From NCBI GenBank assembly GCA_964607795.1, contig CAZSLA010000008.1, forward strand, positions 1-31,173: 31,173 nt of DNA, read 5' to 3'. Numbering within the stretch: the first letter of the stretch is position 1; the number at the start of each line of letters is the position of its first letter. The notes below the pieces were generated by a model, which was not told the DNA's origin, did no database searches, and worked only from the letters and a program-made list of their open reading frames with translations. A program made the translations under genes and the position numbers. This DNA is from DYGT01 sp964607795 (GTDB lineage Bacteria > Patescibacteriota > Microgenomatia > UBA8517). Positions 24,289 to 30,582 of the stretch are shown one piece after another.

Positions 24289-24524
24289 TATTGATATGTG
24301 TCAAAGTCTCCACTTTGTTGAGCCAAAAGTTCCTCGCATCTTGCCTTCTCTCGTACTAAAGTATTGTGCTCATTGATGTATGTATTGGCGCTTCTGATGC
24401 GGCCGCGGAAATAAAACCCCAAAGCAGTCAGGATAATGATCATTAAAAGCTCAAACAAAATGATTTTAGCTTGGAAACTTAATTTTTTGTTCTTTGGAGC
24501 TTTTTCTTTGTTTCCATTTTCCAT
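24255..24524 (-). CDS. Small single-TM protein
   Basis: 89 aa; family not recognised. A lysine-rich N-terminus (about 1-18) is followed by one membrane segment (about 19-40) and a charged helical tail with two Cys (CEELLAQQ and YCRQILQ). The layout recalls FtsL/DivIC-like bitopic proteins, but there is no sequence match to support that. Its -10 box sits exactly at leaderless spacing. Probably co-transcribed with the downstream phosphoribosyltransferase. Confidence 0.65.
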   Translation of the reverse strand: MENGNKEKAPKNKKLSFQAKIILFELLMIIILTALGFYFRGRIRSANTYINEHNTLVREKARCEELLAQQSGDFDTYQYCRQILQVFSE

Positions 24525-24530
24525 GTCTAA

Positions 24531-24536
24531 ATTATA
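24531..24536 (-). promoter_or_regulatory. -10 box of the small TM gene, leaderless
   Basis: TATAAT on the reverse strand, 6 bases before ATG at 24524. Together with gltX, DUF4258 and the SurA-like gene, it puts the predicted +1 exactly on the A of ATG. Confidence 0.65.
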
Positions 24537-24553
24537 GCACGGAGGATCCCAAC

Positions 24554-25165
24554 TTAAAAAAGGCCGATTTGCTCGTTTGTTTCATCTATGTCCGGGTAGG
24601 AAAAATCTACCTTGATTTCTCTCAAGGTGTTCCATTTATCTTTAAATTTCAGGCTTTTGTTTTTCAGGGCAAAGTCATAGACATCGCGCGTGAGCATGAC
24701 GTCCGCCTCGCAATACGCTTGTAATTTTTTCAGGCTTGCATGGTCGCCATTATTCCAATAATTTACCGCATTTATACCAATATCTGTTTTTTGGATACCC
24801 AGGGTTTCTTTGGCAATGTCATTAAGTGAGATGCGCTTGCCAAAGACTTTTTTAACTTCATCCAAAATATCCAGATGCTTAAATTTTAAAAGCGGGATCT
24901 GCGTATAGGGCTGAAGCACGGGAATATCAAACCGGGTGGAATTAAAGCCGATTATACGGTTTGCGTTTTGAAAGTGCGGCCACAGATTCCCCAAGTCAGA
25001 TTCCCAAAAGCTGTAAATTTGGCCTTCGGTTTCTATGCCCGCCTCGTTTACTTGCCGCACATAAGCCGAGACCACGGAAAGCTTTAATTTGCCCGGGTCG
25101 GAATCCTCAATTTCGGAAAACAGCTTTTGTGTTTCGACGTCAAAAATAACTTCCTTTTTATGCAT
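24554..25165 (-). CDS. DEDDy 3'-5' exonuclease-like protein
   Basis: 203 aa RNase H-like fold. Exo I is IFDVETQ with D9 and E11. Exo II is IIGFNSTRFDIPVL (71-84) with D80. Exo III is AYCEADVMLTRDVY with Y151 and D155 in Y-x3-D spacing, so it is of the DEDDy class. The layout resembles the YprB/RNase_H_2 group of predicted exonucleases rather than DnaQ proofreading subunits. Nucleic-acid substrate unknown. It is divergent from the metalloprotease-like gene across 35 bases. Confidence 0.82.
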   Translation of the reverse strand: MHKKEVIFDVETQKLFSEIEDSDPGKLKLSVVSAYVRQVNEAGIETEGQIYSFWESDLGNLWPHFQNANRIIGFNSTRFDIPVLQPYTQIPLLKFKHLDILDEVKKVFGKRISLNDIAKETLGIQKTDIGINAVNYWNNGDHASLKKLQAYCEADVMLTRDVYDFALKNKSLKFKDKWNTLREIKVDFSYPDIDETNEQIGLF

Positions 25166-25200
25166 AGGAAATAATAATTATAATACAATAATGTCAAGTT
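25166..25200. promoter_or_regulatory. Divergent promoter with a palindromic -10 box
   Basis: ATTATAAT (25177-25184) is its own reverse complement and gives TATAAT on both strands: 25179-25184 forward and 25182-25177 reverse. The reverse gene starts 11 bases from its box. The forward gene starts 16 bases from its box, or 11 bases from the alternative TACAAT (25184-25189). The whole control region is 35 bases long. Confidence 0.65.
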
Positions 25201-25839
25201 ATGTATTGGTTGGTAATTGTAGCAGTTGAGATGGTCGTGCTTTTTCGCTCGGCGCGGGTGCTTCAGCACGCTATGCTTGTATTCTTAACTAAGACTTTCA
25301 AGAAGCCCAAAATCAGCATCTGGTTATTGGCACTGTTATTTTTTCCGGGCACTTATTTCCATGAGATTTCGCATTTGGTGGTTGCCAGGCTTTTGGGTAT
25401 CCCTGCACATTTGAGCTCCCTTAAGCCAAAAAGAGAAGCAAACGATATAGTTATGGGCTCGGTTTCTTTGGCTAAAACCGGTTCGTTCAGGCGTTTTTTA
25501 GTTGGCGTGGCGCCATTTGTCCTAGGGCTTGGGGGCCTGTGGGTACTCACGTACTTTTTTTATCTTCGGTTCGTGCTTGTGTGGTGGCATTGGCTGGTGT
25601 GGGCATATCTGGTTTTTCAGCTAGGCAATACGATTTTTTTATCACGGCAGGATATGCAGGGTGCTTGGGTCTATCTGGTGCCCACTTTTTCCCTTGTTTG
25701 CGGACTTGTGGTTTACTTTGGAGTGCCAGGGGATGTGGTTTTATTTTTAAAGCAGGTATCAATTCTTTTACTTATCCCAATATCGATTAATCTACTTGCA
25801 TCCTGTTTTTTTGTGTTATACTTCCATCATGGCAGCTAA
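25201..25839 (+). CDS. Membrane zinc-metalloprotease-like protein (HExxH)
   Basis: 212 aa, strongly hydrophobic with about five membrane segments. FFPGTYFHEISHLVVARLLG contains H54-E55-x2-H58 at the edge of a membrane helix, as in site-2-protease-like (M50) enzymes. GSVSLAKTGSFRRFLVGVAPFVLG follows, resembling the M50-like second segment. D151 in LSRQDMQGA is a candidate third zinc ligand. The usual NxxPxxxLDG motif is not present, so it is at best a divergent member. Its last 11 bases overlap the SurA-like gene, whose promoter lies inside this coding region. Confidence 0.7.
   Translation: MYWLVIVAVEMVVLFRSARVLQHAMLVFLTKTFKKPKISIWLLALLFFPGTYFHEISHLVVARLLGIPAHLSSLKPKREANDIVMGSVSLAKTGSFRRFLVGVAPFVLGLGGLWVLTYFFYLRFVLVWWHWLVWAYLVFQLGNTIFLSRQDMQGAWVYLVPTFSLVCGLVVYFGVPGDVVLFLKQVSILLLIPISINLLASCFFVLYFHHGS
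25817..25822 (+). promoter_or_regulatory. -10 box of the SurA-like gene, leaderless
   Basis: TATACT inside the 3' end of the metalloprotease-like gene, 6 bases before ATG 25829. It supports that ATG over an in-frame TTG at 25796. Confidence 0.6.
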
Positions 25840-26488
25840 AGCCAAAGAACCGAAAAAAGCGATTAAAAAAGTGGTCTTGCCAAAAGCTAAACAAGTGCGA
25901 AGCTTTATGGCAAGAAATAGCGTCTTTTTTTTGGCTCTTGTGGTGGTTTTATTGGCAGGAGTAGCTTATTATTTCAAAGGCTATTTTGTCGTTGCCACTG
26001 TCAATGGCAGGCCCATTTATCGCTACAGCGTCGTCCGCCAGCTTGAGGTCCAGGGCGGGCAGGAAGTGTTGCAAGGCAAAATCACCGAAGCCTTGATCCG
26101 CGAAGAAGCCGCAAGGCGCAAGGTTGAAGTCACCGAGCCGGAAATTGAGAGCAAGGTAGCCTCTTTGCAAAGTGAATTCCAAGCCCAGGGCCAGGACCTT
26201 CAGCAGATTTTGGAGATTCAGGGCATGACCATGGACCAGCTTAAAAAGCAGATAAAGATCCAACTGATTGTGGAAAAAATGTTCGGGAGTGAAGTGGATG
26301 TGACCGAGGAAGAAGTTAATAAGTACTTGGAAGATTATGGCGATACCTTGCCTGAATATGACAATGAGGAGGCAAAACTGCAGGCCGTGCGGCAGAACTT
26401 GGAACAAACAGAATTGGTAGACTCATTTCAGGGTTGGTTGCAAACGGCCCAGTCCGAGGCTGATATTAAATATTTATTTAATTATTAA
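25829..26488 (+). CDS. SurA/PrsA N-terminal-like membrane-anchored chaperone
   Basis: 219 aa. A very basic N-terminus and a membrane segment (about 31-49) precede VVATVNGRPIYRYSVVRQLE, the classic SurA/PrsA/TrigB N-terminal signature. A long helical region follows (LIREEAARRKVEVTEPEIESK, then EEEVNKYLEDYG). The parvulin PPIase domain is absent; the protein ends with the helical chaperone module. Likely folds exported proteins next to the membrane, complementing SecDF. It ends 3 bases before the end of the reverse-strand glycosidase gene. Confidence 0.85.
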   Translation: MAAKAKEPKKAIKKVVLPKAKQVRSFMARNSVFFLALVVVLLAGVAYYFKGYFVVATVNGRPIYRYSVVRQLEVQGGQEVLQGKITEALIREEAARRKVEVTEPEIESKVASLQSEFQAQGQDLQQILEIQGMTMDQLKKQIKIQLIVEKMFGSEVDVTEEEVNKYLEDYGDTLPEYDNEEAKLQAVRQNLEQTELVDSFQGWLQTAQSEADIKYLFNY

Positions 26489-26491
26489 TGA

Positions 26492-27520
26492 CTAGGAATT
26501 TCCCCCTTTGTTTTTGAGGCTTAATATCGGCTGTCCATGGATTTTCGGTAAGCTTTTGATGGCTTCATAAAAGTCAAAAAATTGGCCAGCTTGGTTTTTA
26601 AAAGAAAAATGGTTGAATGGTTTATGCGGATGATTCAAGACAAAAGGCGTGACTGCCAGGACTTCCGGGTCGGACCAGATATGGCTAAAGGCATAGGCAT
26701 AGTTTTGGGCAACTGTTGCCTCAGAAAGTAAGCTGCAGCCCCAGCCGGTTTCGGTAATAAACACGGAAAGCTTGGGATTTAAATCATATTTTTTAAGCTC
26801 TTCTTTTTCCCATTTATAGCCTTGGATGCTGGTTCTGCCTGTATCCTCGGGGCTGCCGCAAAAGCTCGGATTGGGATAGGAATGGGAATTCCAGCCGTCA
26901 AATAGGGTAAATACCAGCTCATCTTCCTCATGCATTTTTTGCCAAAAAGTTTGGGCATCCATGGTGCCTTTGTCATCCGGGGCTGCAAGGTCCAAGGCCG
27001 CGGGCAGGACAGAAAAATCTGCGTCTGACTTTTTGAATTCTTCCCAAAAAGAGCGATACACTCGGGCATATTCCGCAGGATTAATCTCTCCGCCCCATTC
27101 AGTCTGGTGGTTTGGCTCATTAAAAATCAAGACGTGCTTTTTTTGTGTCGGCCAGTGGAGCTGCTCCAAAAATTGCACCCAAGCCAAAGCATCCTTGGGA
27201 CTTGGCTTGCGCCAGCCGTTTTCCGCCTGGGTTGTGGCCAGGCGCACAATGGGGATCAGCCTTTCCTGATTCATCTGGGCAAAAGCGCGGCTCCAGCGTT
27301 CAACATCTCTTTCGTCTTCGCGGATTACCAAAGTCACATAGCCCCAAGCGCCACCATTGGAATTAACCAAGTCTGCGGCATCATCTAAATCGTTTTCTGA
27401 CAAGATATGGATGCCAAACTTGTTGTTTTGGCCGAAAGCATAGTTAGTTTCAGCCACCACAGGCTTGGACGTAAACAGAAAAGCCATCAGCGTCACAAGT
27501 GCAAGGCAAGTTTTTTTCAT
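26492..27520 (-). CDS. Secreted GH-A clan glycoside hydrolase-like protein
   Basis: 342 aa. The signal peptide is clear (MKKTCLALVTLMAFLF, cleavage probably after VVA near residue 23). A TIM-barrel pattern follows with VLIFNEPNHQTEWGG (N134-E135, acid/base) and VFITETGW (E257, nucleophile), the spacing and context of clan GH-A enzymes. WGYVTLVIRED near residue 59 fits an early strand. No binding module. Substrate cannot be told; the GH5/GH39/GH53-like range is open. TATAAT (27531-27526) lies 5 bases before ATG, so leaderless despite encoding a signal peptide. Confidence 0.82.
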   Translation of the reverse strand: MKKTCLALVTLMAFLFTSKPVVAETNYAFGQNNKFGIHILSENDLDDAADLVNSNGGAWGYVTLVIREDERDVERWSRAFAQMNQERLIPIVRLATTQAENGWRKPSPKDALAWVQFLEQLHWPTQKKHVLIFNEPNHQTEWGGEINPAEYARVYRSFWEEFKKSDADFSVLPAALDLAAPDDKGTMDAQTFWQKMHEEDELVFTLFDGWNSHSYPNPSFCGSPEDTGRTSIQGYKWEKEELKKYDLNPKLSVFITETGWGCSLLSEATVAQNYAYAFSHIWSDPEVLAVTPFVLNHPHKPFNHFSFKNQAGQFFDFYEAIKSLPKIHGQPILSLKNKGGNS

Positions 27521-27525
27521 AACAT

Positions 27526-27531
27526 ATTATA
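27526..27531 (-). promoter_or_regulatory. -10 box of the glycosidase gene
   Basis: Perfect TATAAT on the reverse strand, 5 bases before ATG 27520. No Shine-Dalgarno in the 5-base gap. Confidence 0.6.
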
Positions 27532-27576
27532 CCTTCCTGATTCAAACTTGTGGCTCTTACGCAATTCACATCATAA

Positions 27577-27588
27577 TATATCTGCTCA
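27577..27588 (+). repeat. Partial third copy of the interspersed repeat core
   Basis: TATATCTGCTCA matches 12 bases of the 20-base core at 6714 and 17522. No hairpin follows. It lies between the divergent glycosidase and truB genes. At 12 bases, chance is less likely given the intergenic position but cannot be ruled out. Confidence 0.4.
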
Positions 27589-27596
27589 CTTTGCGA

Positions 27597-27602
27597 TATA
27601 AT
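27597..27602 (+). promoter_or_regulatory. -10 box of truB
   Basis: TATAAT, 9 bases before ATG 27612; the predicted leader is about 3 bases. Drives the truB-uppP pair. Confidence 0.55.
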
Positions 27603-27611
27603 TGGTAAGCT

Positions 27612-28277
27612 ATGTTTTTCCTTATTAATAAACCCAAGGGGCTTACAAGCCATGATGTAGTTAACCGTATGCGGCAAATTACCGCTGAGCGCAGGGTAGG
27701 CCATGGCGGCACTTTGGACCCCAATGCCACGGGCCTTTTGGTTATTGCAGTTGGCCGGGCAAGCACCAAAAAACTGGACTTGTTCACAAAAGGCTTAGAC
27801 AAAGCCTATGAAGCAGAAATCATCCTGGGCGAGGAGCGCGCCACCGATGATGAGGAGGGAGAAGTCATTGCCACAAGCACGGCCAAGCCCACCAAAAATG
27901 AGCTTTTTAAAATATTCAAGCTTTTCCAAGGGGAGCTTATGCAAATGCCTCCCCAATATTCGGCTATAAAAATGTGCGGTCAAAAAGCCTATGCTCTTGC
28001 CCGCAAGGGGAAAGAAGCTCCTCTTAAGCCCAGGAAAATTGTTGTCAAAAAGGCCGTAATTTTGGGATATAATTATCCGCGTGTGTGGGCCGTGTTTGAG
28101 GTTTCAAGCGGTACCTATATCCGGGCTCTGGCCCGCGACATCGGCCGCAAGCTTGGCACTTATGCTTATTTAAATAATCTCAAGCGCACCCATGTGGGTA
28201 AGTTTAGTTTGGGAAGAGCGGTTGACTTAAATGATCTTACACCCGACAATTGGAGGAGTTTGGGATGTAAATTATGA
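27612..28277 (+). CDS. truB: tRNA pseudouridine-55 synthase, catalytic domain only
   Basis: Makes pseudouridine 55 in the T loop of tRNAs. 221 aa against about 300 in well-studied TruB. FLINKPKGLTSHDVVNRMR opens the domain, HGGTLDPNATGLLVIAVGRAT-like sequence carries the catalytic D36, and QMPPQYSAIKMCGQKAYALAR plus SSGTYIRALARDIG complete the core. The C-terminal PUA-like domain is missing; the protein ends soon after FSLGRAVDL. Coupled to uppP by ATGA overlap at 28274-28277. Confidence 0.95.
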   Translation: MFFLINKPKGLTSHDVVNRMRQITAERRVGHGGTLDPNATGLLVIAVGRASTKKLDLFTKGLDKAYEAEIILGEERATDDEEGEVIATSTAKPTKNELFKIFKLFQGELMQMPPQYSAIKMCGQKAYALARKGKEAPLKPRKIVVKKAVILGYNYPRVWAVFEVSSGTYIRALARDIGRKLGTYAYLNNLKRTHVGKFSLGRAVDLNDLTPDNWRSLGCKL

Positions 28278-29011
28278 ATATGTTAAGCGCCATAATTTTG
28301 GGGCTTGTGCAGGGCCTCACAGAATTTTTGCCGGTTTCATCCTCGGGCCACCTGGTGATTGTTCAGTCGCTCTCTCCGGGCTTTTCCCAGCCTGGGGTTT
28401 TGTTTGACGTGATTGTACACCTGGGGACAATGCTTGCGATCCTGGTATTTTTCCGCTTCCGGATTTTAAGTCTTAAGCCCGCTTTTTTGGGCTTGATTGT
28501 AATTGCAAGCATTCCGGTGGGCCTTGTAGGCTTTATTTTCTCTGATTTTGTTGAGAGTTTTTTTAATAGCACCACCATCGTGGGCATTGCCCTTTTGGTC
28601 ACTGCCTATATGAACTGGCAAACGGACAAAAGCTGGGGTAGGCGCAAGGATGTGGGCAAGGTGGACGCTTTTTTTGTTGGCCTGGCCCAGGCCTTTGCCA
28701 TTATTCCAGGCATTTCGCGCTCGGGCTCAACCATTTTTGCTGCCACGGCCTTGGGCGTGGACAAAAGGGAAGCCGCGGAATTTTCATTCTTATTGTCCAT
28801 TCCGGCAATTGCGGGCGCAAGCATTTACCAGTTCATGAAATACGGGGGTAAAGGCGGCCTTTCTTTAGGGGTTTATTTTGCCGGCTTTGTGGCGGCTTTT
28901 GTTTTCGGGCTTATTGCAATAGGCTTGGCCATCCGCTTTTTGACTGAAAAGCGCTTTAAGTTTTTTACTTTTTATTGCTTTGCGGTTGGTCTTGCAGCTT
29001 TGTTGCTTTAA
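28274..29011 (+). CDS. uppP: Undecaprenyl-diphosphatase
   Basis: Membrane enzyme (BacA family) that turns undecaprenyl diphosphate into the monophosphate, recycling the lipid carrier for peptidoglycan and other envelope polymers. 245 aa, multi-pass. The two signatures are GLVQGLTEFLPVSSSGHLVI (E17, S22-S24, H26) and IIPGISRSGSTIFAATALG with the conserved Arg. Slightly short (the family is mostly 255-280). Its stop overlaps the stop of the convergent kinase gene. Confidence 0.97.
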   Translation: MNMLSAIILGLVQGLTEFLPVSSSGHLVIVQSLSPGFSQPGVLFDVIVHLGTMLAILVFFRFRILSLKPAFLGLIVIASIPVGLVGFIFSDFVESFFNSTTIVGIALLVTAYMNWQTDKSWGRRKDVGKVDAFFVGLAQAFAIIPGISRSGSTIFAATALGVDKREAAEFSFLLSIPAIAGASIYQFMKYGGKGGLSLGVYFAGFVAAFVFGLIAIGLAIRFLTEKRFKFFTFYCFAVGLAALLL

Positions 29012-29376
29012 GAAAGAAAAGCCAGGAGCTTCGGCAAAAATAATATGAGGCCAACTATTATAGCCGTCATAGCAGCCAAAAGAACAGCCGCGGCCGAGAC
29101 GTCTTTGGCAATTTTGGCGTGCGGCTTAATTTGAGGGCTTACCAAATTTACAATTGCTTCCAAAGCGGTGTTAAATAGCTCCAAAATCAAGACAAAACTT
29201 ACAGTAAATATAAGGATTAGCCACTCAATAGTGGAAAAGCCCAAAAGCCACGCTAAAATAATGGCCGCGGTGCCTATGGTCAAATGAACGCGAAAATTGG
29301 GCTCGTTTTTAACCGCGGTCTTCAGACCCCAATAAGCATAGCCTAAGCTTTGCGGGATGGTCTTGAAACGACTCAT
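29008..29376 (-). CDS. dgkA: Diacylglycerol kinase family protein (probable undecaprenol kinase)
   Basis: 122 aa with three membrane helices, the DgkA fold. E66-L-F-N69-T-A-L-E73 and K91-D92-V-S-A-A are the conserved catalytic elements. In Gram-positive-like members this enzyme phosphorylates undecaprenol rather than diacylglycerol. Its position beside uppP and a PAP2 phosphatase supports a lipid-carrier role here (inference). TATACT (29391-29386) lies 9 bases before ATG. Divergent from the L,D-transpeptidase. Confidence 0.93.
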   Translation of the reverse strand: MSRFKTIPQSLGYAYWGLKTAVKNEPNFRVHLTIGTAAIILAWLLGFSTIEWLILIFTVSFVLILELFNTALEAIVNLVSPQIKPHAKIAKDVSAAAVLLAAMTAIIVGLILFLPKLLAFLS

Positions 29377-29429
29377 ATAAATAATAGTATAACCCAGTAT
29401 AACCCATTTGTGGGTAGGTAGAAGTGTGC

Positions 29430-29435
29430 TAGGAT
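29430..29435 (+). promoter_or_regulatory. Candidate -10 box of the L,D-transpeptidase gene
   Basis: TAGGAT, 10 bases before ATG 29446, predicts a leader of about 4 bases. TATAAA (29441-29446) overlaps the start codon and is too close to serve it. Confidence 0.4.
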
Positions 29436-29445
29436 AAAGCTATAA

Positions 29446-30123
29446 ATGAGCCTTTCCAGGACCCGCTTTTTTATGCTCTCGCCACTGGTGCTTTTGGTAG
29501 GCGTGGGTATTTTGAGCCGCTCTGTGCGCGAAGCCGGGCCGTCCCTTGCCTGCATTACCGAAGATTACTCCGGGCTTTTGAACTCGGGAGCAACTTTGGC
29601 CCAATATCATGGAGAAGATTTTACTGTCCCCCAGGCGCTTTTTGGCCAAGCCGAGGAGCCTATGCCGGTTTTGGGTGTGGCCAAGCCGAGTGAGCGCTAC
29701 ATCGAGGTGGATTTATCCGAGCAAAAACTTTGGGCCTGGGATGGGGATCAGCTTTATCTGGAAAGCCTGGTATCCACGGGGTTGCCATGGTGGCCCACGC
29801 CCACAGGCGAATTTCGCGTCTGGGTGAAGCTTCGGGCAGCGCACATGGAGGGCGGAGAAGGGCGCTATTATTACAATTTGCCCAATGTACCGTATGTCAT
29901 GTATTTTGAAAATGAGGACATCCCCGGCTGGCGCGGCTATGGCATCCACGGAGCCTATTGGCACAACGATTTTGGCGCGGCTCATAGTCATGGTTGTATA
30001 AATTTGCCTGTTAATATTGCTGAAAAATTGTATTATTGGTCCATGCCCGATCTGCAAGCGCAAAGCCCGTCGGTATTCGCCTCAAATACAAACCCAGGAA
30101 CGCGCATCATCATTCACAAATAA
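29446..30123 (+). CDS. L,D-transpeptidase (YkuD domain)
   Basis: 225 aa. A signal anchor (about 7-24) is followed by a linker and the YkuD fold (about 85-225). RYIEVDLSEQKLWAWDGDQL is the family's opening strand pattern, GYGIHGAYW carries the first His, and HSHGCINLP holds the catalytic Cys (about 184). These enzymes make 3-3 peptidoglycan cross-links from tetrapeptide donors, which the D,D-carboxypeptidase at 12827 could supply. The stop overlaps the next ATG by one base (TAATG). Confidence 0.93.
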   Translation: MSLSRTRFFMLSPLVLLVGVGILSRSVREAGPSLACITEDYSGLLNSGATLAQYHGEDFTVPQALFGQAEEPMPVLGVAKPSERYIEVDLSEQKLWAWDGDQLYLESLVSTGLPWWPTPTGEFRVWVKLRAAHMEGGEGRYYYNLPNVPYVMYFENEDIPGWRGYGIHGAYWHNDFGAAHSHGCINLPVNIAEKLYYWSMPDLQAQSPSVFASNTNPGTRIIIHK

Positions 30124-30557
30124 TGCCAATTAGTTTTTTAAATACCTATGGTCCCCTGATGATCCTTGTGGGGACTGTTTTGTACATGACGTTTATCCAG
30201 AAATATCGGGCAATTGCTATTTTACTTTTTGCCGCTTCTTTGACCACTTTGGTCGTGGTTTTTATCAAAGAGCTTTATTTGGTCCCCAGGCCGTTTAGAC
30301 TGGAAGGCAGCTTTCCTAAAGCTGGCCTTCATTATTATTCCAGTTTTCCCTCAAGCCATGCAGCCCTGAGTTTTTGTATTGCCGTCGTGGGCTATTTGTA
30401 TTACAAGCATTTGGGTATCGTGCTTTTTGCCTTGGCAATTTTGATAAGTCTTGGCCGCGTGTGGGCCAATGTCCATACTCCCCTGGACGTAGTTATGGGC
30501 GCTCTTGTGGGCTTAATTGTGGGGAGTGTGGTCAAAGGCTTGACAGATAGCACTTGA
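30123..30557 (+). CDS. PAP2-family membrane phosphatase
   Basis: 144 aa, multi-pass. The three acid-phosphatase motifs are complete: K49-x6-R56-P57 (KELYLVPRP), P76-S-S-H79, and G-R112-x5-H118-x3-D122. The Ser of the usual SR pair is Gly. PAP2 enzymes near cell-wall genes often dephosphorylate undecaprenyl diphosphate or related lipids; substrate here is inferred from the neighbours. The start at 30123 follows from the TAATG overlap; a longer frame reaching into the transpeptidase gene is rejected. Confidence 0.9.
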   Translation: MPISFLNTYGPLMILVGTVLYMTFIQKYRAIAILLFAASLTTLVVVFIKELYLVPRPFRLEGSFPKAGLHYYSSFPSSHAALSFCIAVVGYLYYKHLGIVLFALAILISLGRVWANVHTPLDVVMGALVGLIVGSVVKGLTDST

Positions 30558-30582
30558 ATATGTAGACTGCTAAATACCAATT

